From the NCBI RefSeq assembly GCF_010389155.1, contig NC_057765.1, positions 40,505,559-40,569,558 of the forward strand: 64,000 nt of DNA, given 5' to 3'. A program made the translations under genes and the position numbers. Shown here one piece after another: positions 10,500 to 23,910 of the stretch (its first letter is position 1; every line of letters begins with the position of its first letter). Source of the stretch: Erigeron canadensis (taxonomy: Eukaryota; Streptophyta; Magnoliopsida; Asterales; Asteraceae). The notes under the pieces were generated by a model. That model had not been told where the DNA came from and ran no database searches. It saw only the letters and a program-made list of their open reading frames with translations.

Positions 10500-13400
10500 T
10501 CGTAGTTATCGGTTTCTCTGACAATTATAGTTATCGCTTTTCCAGTTATCGGTGTTCATTTGGACCAGATGACCGTCGAGAAGGAGGTGTGGTTAGACCT
10601 AGTAGGGCTAGTTATGTTCCAAAGAAGAAATCTGCCGGTAGGCCTAGTACGAAAAAAGGGTGTACCTGCAACTTCATAGTTAAACGCTTAATAGCTGAAC
10701 CATCCGTGGCAGTTATCATATATAACCATGATAAACATGTGGATAAACAGGGATTGCCATGTCATGGACCACAAGATAACAAGTCTGTAGGAACACGTGC
10801 CATGTTTGCACCGTCTATGTCAGAGGATCTACGTTTACGTGTCTTGTCTTTATTACATGTTGGAATTCCGGTGGAAACAATTATGCAAAGACACAATGAA
10901 TCCGTAGAGAAGCAAGGAGGCCCATGCAATAGAGATGACCTTTTAACTAATAGGTATGTGAGGAAACAAGAAAGGACTATTCGACATTCTAGTTATGAAT
11001 TTGATGAAGATGACGATGTTAGCATCAGGTTGTGGGTTGAAAACAATCAGAGTCGTGTGTTCTTTTATGAAGATTTTTCAGATAATGGTCCCTTTTTGTT
11101 GGGTTTTCAAACAGAATGGCAGTTGCAGCAAATGATTCGTTTTGGCAATGGACGCCTCCTTGGTCTACATTCAATGTTTGGCACAAATAAACTCAAGGTG
11201 AGTTTGACCATTTTTTTCATTCTCCCGCTCATGTACACTTTGATTTACTGTTAATACAGGAGACTCAACCCGTTTACTTACAAATGGTCGTCTTAAAAGT
11301 CATCAAAAGTTTGTTTTTAATGCATACAACCTCCTAGATCTTCTTACTGAAAGATTTAAATCACCATTGTATAGTTCTGTAATCATCATTATTTTTTATT
11401 TTTTTTTAATCTATTTTAACTTTTTTAAACATGACAAAAAAGTGTGTGTGGGCCAACTTGGCTCGTTCAGACTCATTTCAACTCCATAACCTGTTTTGAC
11501 CTCTTACCCAACCCCGGACTTGTTATCGGTCATGTGGACTTGTTAGTTGGTTTTGGTTCTAGTTTTGAAAGTGGCCAAACAGTATGTTTGAAGTTGTATA
11601 AAACTGGTAATTGGTTTATCCTTGTTAGACGCTATATAGAGATATATCTTGAGATTGACTATGTAAGCGGTTCATATTTGTCACATTTGAAATGTATTAG
11701 GAGTTCCTTTTCCCTAGAATCCATGGTCACTCTTTATTTCTGTATATTTCCTTGTGGTGTTTGTCATTTAGATGAAATTATTTATTTTCCGGTTACAACC
11801 TTTATGCAGTGCCCAATCCAAAGTCTTATTGTTTTCAACTCAGACAGCAAGGCTATACCAGTAGCATGGATAATAGCACCAAGTTTTTCAAGATCTGAGC
11901 AAACTCATGAATGGATGAGGGCTCTCTATAATAGAGTTCGCAATAAAGATCCTACATGGAAATTGGGCGGGTTTATTGTTGATGATCCTTTATTGGACCA
12001 TCTCACTATCAGGTCTGCTCAATATATAATTCCTCTGGTGACAGTTTTATAATGCCAAATTAGTTGACAGTAACTGGTGGTAAAATGTACACAGTGGGTA
12101 GTTGGTTAACAGGTCAATATTAGTAATTCTGTTATGGAGACAATTTACAGTCCTATGAAGTATTTAGATATGATTAATGTGTCAAGTATGATTACAAAAG
12201 TTATATTCTTCTGGTGATTGGTCCAACTTTTCGAGTAAAATTAAATAGGATGTTTTATGCCCTGAAAGTGAACTTGGGGAGATTTTCAACCAGTTTGACC
12301 CGTTTCTTGTTAGGTTTTTCTAATTCTTATAACTTGCCCATTTAAGATAGAACATTTCCCGACTTAACCTATGCATGTGTAAACTGGTTACATAATTGCC
12401 AGCTTCTGCTTACAATTTGTTGGTGTATATAGATTGCATTAACTTACATGCCACATTTGGTGTTACCAGGGAAGTATTTAAATGCTCTGTATTGATCTGC
12501 TTATGGCGGGTTCGTCATGCATGGCATAAAAACTTAATGAAGAGGTGTTCAAATATGGAGACACGAGCAAAGTTGGCAAAAACACTCGGCCTATTAGTCA
12601 AAGACATTTGTATAGGGCGTGGAACACTTAAATCGTTTGATAAATTCATGCAAGATTTTGTAGATTGCAGGGATTTCATGGATTACTTCAAGGCAGCTTG
12701 GTATCCTAGAATGGGTTAGTACTTAGTAGCAGATAGCAGTTGACCATTTTTTTTAATTGTTAACTTATATGAAACTTTTAGTTTGCTTTTTTCAACAGAA
12801 TCTTGGATCACATCTTTGAAAACCGTACCACTTGCTAGCCAGGAGAGTTCAGCAGCTCTCGAGTTTTATCACAACCAGTTAAACTGAGGTTGCTCAATGA
12901 AACTGACTCAAGTGTCTATCAACGTGTTGATTGGCTAGTCAATAAGCTGGGGACTAAAATACATTCCTACTTCTGGCTCGACGAGTATGCAAGTAAAGAT
13001 GACTTTTCACGATACTGGAAGGATGAATGGACAAGTGGTTTAACTGCTTGGGGAAATTTAAGAGAAATCCCCAACACTGATTTAATCACAGAAGGTGAAC
13101 TAGTCAAAGTTATTGACCAACACGATCGAGACATAGCTCATGTTATAAGGAACCCAGGGTCAGAGTATGAACTTTGCAGCTGTGATTGGGGAGAAAAGGG
13201 TAATTTGTGTGAGCATGTTTGTAAGGCTATTCAATATTGTCGTGAAAAAGGCTCACTTTTGCCATCTCACAGCCTACTGCAGTATAATCAATGTTTGATC
13301 AATATGCTCAAATGCCCGCCTCCTAATTCTTTTATCCGTGACAATACCGTTACTCTAGCTGTTTGGGTTAATGAACAACTCTGCTCAATTTACAAAAAGT

Positions 13401-13518
13401 AGTCAAAATGGTGGCTCTGGTAGGAGGGATGAGATGGTAAATTCATGCCCACAGATGGAAGTTGACTCAGTGTTATGTTGAATGATGGCTACTTGGCGTT
13501 GATGAATGGTTAGCTGAC

Positions 13519-13745
13519 ATAGGGGGTGTTTGGTATTCCGATTCTTAAACAAAATCTACGTTTTCAAAATAGATTATGCATTTTCAAAACTGCGTTTTGA
13601 AAAAGCATGTAGCTACATGCTTCTTTAAAATTGCGTTTTCATAGCCAATAATCACTTTTTCATACAAACACTTTTTTAGATTATTTGCGTTTTACAAACG
13701 TAATAATCAGATAATCACTTTATAACGCAATCCCAAACACCCTCA
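13519..13745. mobile_element. hAT-like MITE
   Basis: Ends GGGTGTTTGG and CCAAACACCC are inverted, and the interior folds back through GCGTTTT/AAAACGC-type blocks. The flank reads CATAG on both sides, too short for me to claim a full 8-bp target duplication. It lies about 120 bp past the SWIM gene's stop codon. Confidence 0.68.
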
Positions 13746-14792
13746 TAGTAAGCATTTTCGACAAATGAGAGTAGTAATAATCGAATTCTATATTTTGGAT
13801 GACTAATTTTAAGTCAACAGTCACCAAATAGTTTTAGTGTTAGGAGTCCTTGTTTTTTCACAATAAATTTCAACTGACCATGGGAAAAAAAACCACCATG
13901 TTGGGCAGCTAGGGGTGACAAGGTAAATAGTTCGAACCAACCAGTAGCATTAATTTCTAGTTAGGTTGTTAAATCCGAGTCATTGGCTTGGCATTCTCAA
14001 GTAATCCGAAGAGGACAAACCTCATTCATTTACCGGTTTAGATTTTCTAGATCTTTATTTTACAATGAATATCATCAGTTTAAATATTTGATATAATAAC
14101 ATGAGTAGGAAGATCAAAAATTTTCTATACACAATGTTTCATACTTCCGTGTATACTAATTGTTTAAAGAGGGATATTTGATAGTTGTGCATTTTTTTTC
14201 CCGTTTTGACAAGAATTGGTATTGATGTGTTGTGTGTTTTGAAATCTTTATGAAGGAAAAATGAAAGTAGATAAAACTAAAGAATTCTATTTAGAAAATG
14301 GAAATTATAATGATATATTAAATATTTTATTTAAATAATCTAATTTTGTATCGATTAAATAATATTTCATTAAATTTTGAAGTATTAAATACTATTCAAG
14401 ATGATATGAAGATCTGATTTTTTTTAAAAATAAAAATGGATATTGTGCTTAGTATGTTTAAAGATAGGCAAATAATGTAGGGCCTAAATTTATTTTTATT
14501 AGACATATAAATTAGACATATATATTATTATTCTTTAACGTAAGAAAAAATAGAAATACGGAGTTACAATTTGTCATTATCATTTCGTGTTCTATTTCAT
14601 TACTAAACGTATACACTAATAAAGTCCAATATCAAAGTCAAACATCTTTATGGCTTAAACGCTACAGGGTTTGACTACCTTGACCAACAGGAACACAAAC
14701 AAAACCCAGATTTTACAGTTGTATTCTCTCAGTAAAAAAAAAGTCATCTCTCCTTCCTCTTCCTCTGCTTCTCCTTTCAACAAACAACAACA
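13746..14792. other. Intergenic and promoter region of BASS copy 1
   Basis: AT-rich sequence with no supported gene or clear repeat. The last 60 nt before the ATG are pyrimidine-rich (TCTCTCCTTCCTCTTCC), a common plant 5'-leader feature. Confidence 0.5.
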
Positions 14793-17700
14793 ATGATTCT
14801 AAGATTTAATAATAACAACAACAATTTCTGTCACCTTAATAACCATTATCATCATCATCATCAAAAACATCATTTCTATAACCATCGACCATCTATCTTT
14901 TCTCCCCCAAATTATTCTTTATCTCCAGGTAAAACCTATCCATATATATCTACTACGTATTTGGGTAATAATGGTAGTTTTTCAAGAATGAAACTTCATA
15001 TGAGTGTATCTTCTGGTGAACTCCCTGACAGAGTTGACGACTCTGATGGTCAACTCTCACATTTCCCCCCTCCTATTATTAAGGTAAATTATCACTCATT
15101 ACTCCACCTTTTTATCTTTTTTTTATTTTTATTTTATCATCACTTTTTATTTTTTCCCCTTTTAAAATAACAATCTACCTTTTTAGTTGCCTCAATTTCG
15201 AATTTTAAGTCAGATGTTCGTAGTTGAAACTTATGTTACAGTCAGACTATGACAATGATGTGATTATGTTTTGTTGAAATGTATTATTTATATGGAAAAA
15301 AAAAAGTTGCAAACTGTTTCGTTTTAAGGTTTTTCGTTTAGTTTTTTTCGAATTTAACTTCTCATACTGCCAATTAAAGTATGTGCGATGTCTCGAAAAT
15401 GCGGCTGCTTCCAGGTTCTAAGATAGAAAAGGACCTCCGGCCTTGCAAGGCATTAGGATAGAAACCTTGATCTCTGTCGAGGCAAAGGTGTTAACTACTT
15501 ATCCAACCTTGCCGGTTGATCATCTTGTTAGAAAGTTTTCCAAAATTGTAGTCGGGGCCAACTTTTAATGGTCATTTAGCCCATAATTTAGTACCTTCCC
15601 CAATTTGGACAATTGAAAAAGTTGGTTGTTAATTTAGTTGAAAAAAAACATATGTTTTTAATTTAATTTTTAACTAACAATTTACATGTTGACAATTTAT
15701 TAGATACATGAAAACAAGGCGTCATTCGTGGATGTATTAAAGAAAGCCAACACGATATTGCCTCAAGTAGTTCTTGCTACTACGATATTGGCTCTTGTAT
15801 ATCCACCATCTTTCACATGGTTTACTAGCAGCTATTATGCCCCGGCTTTAGGCTTCTTGATGTTTGCAGTTGGCCTTAATTCGAGTGAAAAAGATTTTGT
15901 TGAAGCGTTCAATAGACCAGCTCCTATTTTTGCTGGTTATGTTGGTCAGTTTGCTATTAAACCGCTTCTCGGTTATCTCTTTGGCACGATGGCCATGACT
16001 ATGTTCGGCCTTCCAACTTCTTTAGGTAACAGCCACGGTTTTAATACTTTAATTCATTTTTTTCAAGTTGAAGCTAATACACACACACACACACACATTT
16101 TGACCTTATGATTTCTTTAATTACATTACAATCTGATAAAGATTTGGAATTTGAGGGTACTTGTAACATTGTTGAAAAATATGAACATGGAGACCAAAAA
16201 TGTGCATAATTACATTACAATCAAATTGGTTAAATTTCATATACACTTGTTTAACATTTCTTTTTCGGAAGTAATCATCCTGACTGTTGTCTTTTTTAGT
16301 CTTGGGTAACTAATTTTTAGTGTCTAAGGGTTATGTAATCAGTTTTGCTACATCTGATTAACACCATTTCATATCACCTTAAGAACATATTAAACGAAGT
16401 ATTTTTTTTTTTTTCAATCGTATGTGTACTTAGACTTGATTCCGATAATGTATGCTTCAGGTGCTGGGATCATGCTAACTGCCTGTGTTAGTGGTGCCCA
16501 ACTCTCAAATTACGCCACTTTTCTAACGGACCCCACAATGGCCCCATTAAGCATAGTTATGACCTCATTGTCTACTGCTACTGCTGTTTTTGTGACCCCA
16601 CTCTTGTCGCTATTGCTCATCGGAAAGAGGTTGCCTGTTGATGTAAAAGGAATGATTTCCAATATCTTGCAGATTGTAGTTTCACCTGTTGCTGCAGGCC
16701 TGCTTCTTAACCGGTAAGCAGATGCTACAGACAAGATGTGCTGGGCGGGCAGGTTTGATGGGATGTGTTTGGGTCGAAAATGGTCATTTTTAGTATGTAT
16801 CAGGTTGTGTTGTCGTGTTGACCCACTAACACTACATACATTATAAATAATAAATGTGTAATTCATGATTACACAAATGTTATCATTGCAGTAAAATAAT
16901 AATCTAAAATCTACATGTTTGAGTAAAATGATTTAGGAAGCTGATTAAAAGACTTCGGGCAAGTTTTAACTGGACATGCCTTTCTGTTCCTTGGTCTGTT
17001 TGAGATAAAACGCAACCTAAACCAACGCATTCATAAGAAAATCGGTCAAAATTGCCACCTATAGGAGATATCATCTTAAGGTCCATCTTACTATTTTAAA
17101 TTTACAAATTCATATAAACTTCTAATAAAGTTCGTATCAACTTCACTCAGATGCGCAAGTCTGATATAAGAGCTATCTTGATTGTTTCTCTTACAAGCGT
17201 TTTGTTTTTGCATGTACAGGTTTTTGCCAAGAATTTCAAGTGCTATTCGACCCTTTTTGCCTCCATTATCAGTTTTAGTGACTTCTCTATGTGTTGGGGC
17301 TCCTCTTGCTATTAACATAAACTCTGTTTTATCGCCTTTTGGCATATCCGTGGTGTTACTTGTTATTGGGCTTCATTTATCAGCGTTTGTCCTTGGATAT
17401 GCATTTACAGGCATTGCATTCCACAATGCGCCAGATGTTAAACCTCTTCAAAGAACACTATCTTATGAAACAGGTTCCACATTTCTTCTATTTAATAATG
17501 ATCCCCTCTTGGTCTCGTATAAGCTGCAACATTTACTTATGAACGGGTCGATTTGGGTTCTGTTTAAATGGGTCAAAGTAGAAAACTATCTGAATGTGAA
17601 ACGCAGTAAAAAATCTGTCATTGTGTGTTTTCAATGCATTTAGTTTCCACTTTTATAAGTATAAATTTATAATGAACTCTTTCATTAATTGTGAAAATCT

Positions 17701-18707
17701 AAAATGGACGGAAAAGTATTAGCAGGCCTATCAACCTGAACCAGTTCATTTTAACCAATAGTAAAATTGTCTTGTTTCAATTCCCAAATCCATTTTGACC
17801 CGTCACCCAGACCTTTTCAATTTTATCATATCAATGGAGTCTTCAATCTTTTAGGAGTGGTTAACTATTTAAATCATCATAGTTGTTTCTTGTTGCAAAC
17901 CATTGACCATGATAGAAACCCAAAGGGCACTACACTCGTCACCTTGTAACATTGTGTTATGTTAGGATGATGCGGTTTTTTAGCATGCATCTTTCCGTAG
18001 TCCTCTCCATACACGTTACTCTTACCGATTCTTTGTTGTTTTGTACTTTAAAAATGTAGTAGTTTGTTTGCAATTAAAAACCAAGCACTTCCCTAAAAAT
18101 GTTGAATCACTTTTTTCCGTGTTGTGCCAGAAGGAACTTATGTAAATGGGCCGAATGGTCCATTTTTTTTACAAAACAATGTTTGACTGCTGGTTATGTT
18201 GTTTTCTTGAGCAGATTGGTATTATGAGGATTAGGTAGTTTGAATTGGTTGTAAGTTGTGTGGTATTGCGTGTCTGAATTTTTGGGGTTTGTCCAAACTC
18301 TTAGCTTGTAACATTAATTTGTGAATTGTTGGTTGGTTATTAATATAGTTTCACCCTTAAAGTATAAAGCAGCACATGATTAGCACATTCTTCATGTTAT
18401 GAACTTGTGTGCCTCTCATAGTCTCAACTCTCAACCATGAAACAACTCTTTATCAAAATTAGGTATGCAGAGTAGTCTACTGGCCCTTGCTCTGGCAAAT
18501 AAGTTCTTTCAAGATCCACTTGTGGGTGTACCTCCAGCCATATCAGTAAGTTGATTTGTATCAAAAACTAACTTTAAATAAATCATTGGTTGTATAATAA
18601 CTACAATCAACATAATTTCTTATCGTGTATTGGTTTTTCTGCAGGTGGTAATCATGTCACTTATGGGGTTTTCTCTTGTCATGATTTGGGCCAAGAAGAA
18701 AGCATGA
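14793..18707 (+). CDS. Plastid BASS-family sodium/metabolite cotransporter (BASS5/6-like), copy 1
   Basis: Six exons join in frame: 14793-15083, 15704-16025, 16461-16713, 17220-17473, 18463-18545 and 18645-18707 (421 aa). The first ~95 residues are rich in Asn, His and Ser, as expected for a chloroplast transit peptide. The rest is a multi-span transporter with family blocks FTWFTSSYYAPALGFLMFAV, GYVGQ, GAGIMLTACVSGAQLSNYAT, MTSLSTATAVFVTPLL, ETGMQSSLLALALA and FQDPLVG. This clade (Arabidopsis BASS5 and BASS6) sits in the plastid envelope and moves organic anions: 2-keto acids for BASS5 in Brassicaceae, glycolate for BASS6. The substrate here is not predictable. A paralogue lies at 34560-37072. 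Copy 1 lacks three introns that copy 2 has, two in the transit-peptide region and one after FTWFTS. Confidence 0.92.
15375..15525 (-). mobile_element. Probable tRNA-derived SINE in BASS copy 1 intron 1
   Basis: On the minus strand the segment starts near 15525 with a box-A-like GGTTGGATAAGTAGTT. About 45 nt on comes a degenerate box-B-like AAGGTTTCTATCC, then GC-richer sequence ending near 15375. The spacing resembles a Pol III internal promoter. Ends and target duplication are unclear, so this is a tentative call. Confidence 0.5.
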
Positions 18708-20414
18708 GCCGCTCATGAGTTAACTTCCTATCAGTCGATATGCCATTTACTTTTTGTATTCTATGGAAATCAGTTCATGAGTGATCGATTTTTTCTCTAG
18801 ATTTTGCTCATCTTTTGTACAAAACAGTTCAAAACTCAAGATTTTATTGAGGAACAGTACCTGAGAATTTCATTGTAATTGAAAAAGGTATAGCAATCTC
18901 CTTGTTTGGTATGAAAAATGTGCATTTCATAATTCATACGGATTGTGGTACATGATATTACAACATGCTGTACTGTCTATTTGTGAGTCTACTATGTGAA
19001 GCTCATCTCATCAGTTAACGATTAATCATGTGACGTTGTGTCCAACTAATCTTGACTTGGTGAGTAAAATAGAAAACAAGTTTGGCCGTGCAGTCGGTGA
19101 GTAGGAACAATAATAATTCAGCATTTTTCTATCTGGTTTTTTTTTGCTAGATTTTTCCAACAACGTCAGTAATCCTATCCAGCCTTATTCTATATAATAA
19201 GTGTTACAAGTGAGACTTGAGCACTCAATCATTTGATGTATACGTTATCGTAGCATAGGTGTTATGTAGTTATGTCCACTTAATAATATTGAAGATAGTT
19301 GTCAATATCTAGCTATCTGTTATTATGTGCATTATCGGTGCCAACGGACACTTTGGTTTCAACCGAAGAACCCTTCGCTTGGGTGACCTATTGGCACAAT
19401 TTCATCAGTTGGCTCGTTCCTTTGGTCCCTTCGCTTAAGTGATGAACAAAGAAGAGGTTGTGAAGTCCATTTGATATATATGTGTCAATTAGAATTATTC
19501 ATGTGAGGTTGAGATGACAAAATTGATGATGGAATTAAAGACTTGTTGTAGGTAGTGGCCTTAGAACACAGATATTGTTTTCAAGACATAACAAATATAT
19601 TTTTTAAAAGAATCTTGATACTATTTTATTGTTTAAGATAAATTTAATTGATATTGTTAAAAAAAACAAAACAAGAAAAAAAAAATACAATATGGCCACA
19701 AGCTTAAAAAAAAAATCCTATTGTTAAAATTTATAGAAATATTGGTGTTTGCAAATCATTATGATTATTTTAGTAAGGAGAAATCAAATATGATGGCTGC
19801 AGCAAGTTAGAAATTTTTAAAAGTTTTTTTTTTTCCAATCTTTTAGTTTATGAATATATATTATAATGTTCCTGATTTTTCACTTGCTCCAGCCATTTTA
19901 TGTTACAACAGCTAACCTTAGCCCTTTTAGTAATCATTAATCAACACGAATACATTTATCTACCACCTCCCTATCCTTAGATGTTATTAGTACGTCCCAA
20001 GAATTTTGTTGAAATCGATTGATTTGTACATGAACATTTGGGTCAAAAAGTTAGGCTAGAGTCAAATTTAAGCCATTGCTGAATACAGTGGCGGGTTTAT
20101 TATTTTATTGAGATTGAGATTATACATATATTTATATCTTCTTTGTCTTTTCTAACTTATAATGTTAGTACATTTAGTACATTGCCGATCACCACAATGA
20201 TGGCCAAGTTTTGTTTTCTTAGTCATTATATATGTAAAGCTGCCAAAAATGACTTGTCCTTTTGAACAAAATAAGCCGGCAAAAGTTTTAAGTTACTTGG
20301 TTTTTGAAAAAGGAAAAACTATATCGAATACATAATTTTTAATAACTTCTCATGGTTTTTTCAATTGATACTATATAGTTATAGTCATTACATAAACATC
20401 TTTATATATACTAT
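18708..20414. other. Intergenic, no gene seen
   Basis: The 3' UTR of BASS copy 1 and then AT-rich sequence. A short stretch at 19325-19440 has higher GC and a repeated CCCTTCGCTT motif but no reading frame. I cannot assign it. Confidence 0.45.
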
Positions 20415-23281
20415 TTTTCTTATATATACTATAAGACAATCAAATCACTCAATTTCATCAATTTGACAATTGCTGATGTCATCATTTAATTTTTTTACCT
20501 AAATTAATTTAATTAATAAAAGGTATTTAATTCCGAAAAGGGAAAAATTTACCTGAAGTAAGAAAAAACGTAGCTTATCTATCTTTAATTTTGGCTCAAT
20601 CCAACTTAATTTATAAAAAAACCGTACCTTATATATCTTTAGTTTTGGATCAATCCAACTTAATTAATAAAATGTATTTAATTTAATGTCCACTCATTCC
20701 CCTTTCCCTGCCTTAGCCCATCAGCAATACTATTTTACATTTATTTATACAATATATATAGCAAAAAAAATAAATTACGAAGGTGTATCTGTTTGGTCGG
20801 CTTACTCCATCAAGAGATTCTTAAAAAAATTCATAAAAACATATCTTATTCCTTATTTCCAGAATTACAATCATCTACATAAACACAAAAAGGTAATCTT
20901 CTCAATATGTTAATCGTTTTTACTAATTGTAATCGAATTAGGTTTTTATCCCTTTTTTGTGTATTTTCCAAGCCGTCTCGATATATTTTTGGTAGATGGA
21001 GAGGTAAATATCTTTTGTTTTCAGATTTTTAATATCATGTATACAAATATATGTTTCTATATTCTGAAATAACTCAAACTTACTGTTTTGAAGACCATTA
21101 CAACTAAATATTTATATATAAACTTTCAAATCTTTCCAACACCAATTTAAATCTGTTATTATGATTTCCATGTTTTCATAATTGGATTTCCTAAATTACA
21201 TTAATTATTACGTTACAATTAACACGTAAACTTTTAACATTAATATGATTTATATTTCAACATTTTGATTTAACCTAAAAAAAAAACCCTTCATTCATTA
21301 TTATAAATTTTGCCATAATATGTATTCATCAAAATAGGTTACTTATAATGAAAGATCAATAAATAAAAAGATATATATCTACCAATAAACTAAAACAGGA
21401 TTGAAATATTAATTGATCAACATGTGTCATATTAATAAAACGACCCTGTGTCTTTTTAATCTATTTTACTAATATTAATTTTAAATAACAATATAATAAT
21501 AACTCCGTAAGTCTTTACTCCGAATGTCTTCAAAATTTAATAAGGAAACGAACTTGTCATATAACAATAACAATATAATAATAAAACAAAAAATTATAAC
21601 TATAATAATAGTTTCCTAAATCAATACAAAGTAGAAAATCTAGATAATTTTATTATTAATATACATACAACATATCTATATAAATATTAAAACAATAGTT
21701 ATCCTAATATTTTAAAGCCTTCTACAATTTAAAGCTATTTTTAAAAATTGCCACATAGGTCTTTATCCTATATGGCATCTCTATATTTTTTTTACAATAT
21801 ATAAATCTACAAAATTATATTATCTAAAACTATTAAATTAAATAAAAATAAAATCTATATATAAACAAAATCTTACAAAACTAAAAGTAAAAAATCACAT
21901 TCTATATCATAATAGAAACCGTATGAATTTAAAATCTATTTTTAAAATTGGAAAATATTTGATTTTCAAATTATTTATTTCTTAATTTTACTATCCAATA
22001 TAACCAATATTATATATCACATTGTAATATAGTTTTTATCCTTTTCGTGGTGGTGATTTTACGTTTTATAAAAACTATTATCAATTATTAGGTGAATTCA
22101 ACGTAATTTGAATCATAGATTTGTTCTTTGTAATCTAATTATAATTTGAATTTGGTTTCTAACTATATCTAATTAAAGCTTTTCAACTTTTTATGAATTT
22201 TATTATTTGATGAAGTAAGTTTTATAAAACTATTTTCTTTGAAAGAGTGTGATGAAATTCTAATAAGTCACATATCACTTTGCAAAAAATAAAAGATCGT
22301 TATGATTTTACATTATATTTACATTTTAACTTCATTTTATGTTCATTAGTATTGCATGAAGTATAATATGTGATAGTTAATATGAATATTTGATAACGTA
22401 TGTTTTTATATAAATGCAAAGATTTTCATAAATAATAAGAGTTATATTTTGAATTTATCTATTTCTATAAATGTAAAATTTTCCATTTAATGATAATATA
22501 GATTTATATGTACATGCCTAAATAATGTATAGTTGTTAAAAGTTATTATAAATATTCATATAACTAAAACAATATTTTTAAATAATCGCACATCGTGTGG
22601 GTAAAAGACCTAGTATAATATAAAGGGTTTAACTTGTGTGATATAATATGAGTTTTTTTTTTTTTCACTCCATCTTATCGAATACTACGATTTTCAAGTT
22701 GGGTTACTGATTGGGTTAATAATCCGAATTATGCAATATTCTTTTAAGGCTTATGCATAAGTTATAAATTTTGGTTTTTCGTTCTGTCAGCAAAAGTCAA
22801 CCCGTAAGTAAGCATATATAATCTCTCAACTATTCAAATTATATATTTAACATTAATTCAATCAATAAATAATTTTTAATTTTTATTAGGATTTTGTGGG
22901 TGTATTCGTGATTTTTGATTTAGTATATTGTTCACGGTCTTAGTAATATAAGCCGTGGAATATGGATTTTAATTTGTAGGATAATAACAATGTTTATTTG
23001 GGTTATATTATTTAAGTGTGAATTGTTATAAATTTTATTACACTTCATTAATACTTTCTAATTAAAATTAATATCTACGTTTGTGCAAATTATATAACCT
23101 TGAGTTTATGTAGTTTAAATAATCGAATAGGAGGAGCATAAAACTTTTATAAATATAACATTGTATGGAGTATTTTTTTTTTATATAAAGAAATTTAATT
23201 CATGTTTCATATAATCAGGAATATCATAAATAACAAAGCAAATTATGTCAATCCGTGCATCACGTACGGGTGTTGAGACTA
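20415..23281 (+). mobile_element. Probable older Helitron containing a nested Helitron
   Basis: The right end has an imperfect hairpin (CCGTGCATCACGTACGG) followed by GTGTTGAGACTAG and a T, a typical Helitron 3' terminus at 23281. The left end is placed near 20415, where an AT-rich Helitron-like start is followed by GACAATCAAATCACTCAAT. The 5' boundary is uncertain. The intact Helitron at 21675-22613 lies inside, so this would be the older host element. No Rep/helicase coding sequence is visible, so it is non-autonomous. Confidence 0.5.
21675..22613 (+). mobile_element. Non-autonomous Helitron, copy 2 (plus orientation)
   Basis: The element starts TCTATATAAATATT after a host A. It ends with a hairpin around CGCACATCGTGTGGG, the spacer TAAAAGAC and CTAG before a host T at 22614. 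Its interior matches 8181-9123 in inverted orientation, including the GTGGTGGTGATTTTA and AAATAAAAGATCGTTATGAT blocks. The terminal hairpin has decayed slightly compared with copy 1 (GTGTGG against GTGCGG). Confidence 0.85.
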
Positions 23282-23910
23282 GTATCTCTAAATATATATA
23301 AAAGAGAAACCTTAATTTTAAAATAGAGAAGTTTTGTCCCTTAGATAAATCTCAACTTTTAATTAAAAGTATTAGATCAAATGTTGATGTCACATACCAT
23401 TTATAACTTTTTATAATTTAATTTTGATTTAATATATTTAAATATGGTCTCTGATTATGGTAATTAATTTCCTACATCTTATAATTATAGAAAGTAATTA
23501 ATTTAATAATTCTTAACTTCTACGAAGTATTAATTTTTATTCACCACTAAGTAAAGTATAATAATCTATCAATATCCAAAAATAAATATGACTAACAACT
23601 ACGCGTGTAAAAATTACGGGGATAGTTATAGTCATCTACGTTTAGGAAGATCAAATATCTAAATCCTAAACTATTGGGATAGTTATAAATCCCATATTGG
23701 AAATGATCACCACATTTCTATATTTGTTATACTATATAGACACATTGACTAGTCAAGAAATTTGAAATGTAAATTAGAGACTATAATAATTTACCAGTTT
23801 TGGTGACGGATGTTACAGACCAATCTTGCAATTAACTCTTAATATTACTTATATTCATATGTGAATAGTTTTCACATGAATCTTATCGTTTATATATATA
23901 TATATATATA
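23282..23910. other. AT-rich spacer before the large MULE
   Basis: No gene. The start (TCTCTAAATATATATAAAAG) resembles another Helitron 5' terminus immediately after the preceding CTAG, but I cannot define its other end. Confidence 0.35.

Larger units (their letters stand above)
9425..13402 (+). pseudogene. SWIM zinc-finger / domesticated MULE-transposase gene, one frameshift
   Basis: Five exons read in frame: 9425-9699, 10546-11197, 11810-12012, 12470-12714 and 12799-13402. The product resembles the plant SWIM-zinc-finger family typified, from memory, by Arabidopsis At1g60560. It has a Cys-containing N-terminal module (CTCNFIVKRL...CHGP), a degenerate MULE transposase core (PVAWIIAPSF, GGFIVDDP, WRVRHAWHKN) and a C-terminal SWIM finger CSCDWGEKGNLCEH (CxCx8CxH). 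At about 12881-12883 a base is missing in a run of A: the frame before it runs to a TGA at once, while the shifted frame continues to the natural stop. One extra base would give 659 codons and make every exon phase agree. The first catalytic Asp position reads LHSMFG, with no Asp. This could be a recent pseudogene or an assembly error. Confidence 0.82.

Noticed and set aside
11444..11809. Open frame upstream of SWIM-gene exon 3
   Set aside because: The frame is open by chance through intron 2; family similarity begins only after the TATGCAG acceptor at 11809.
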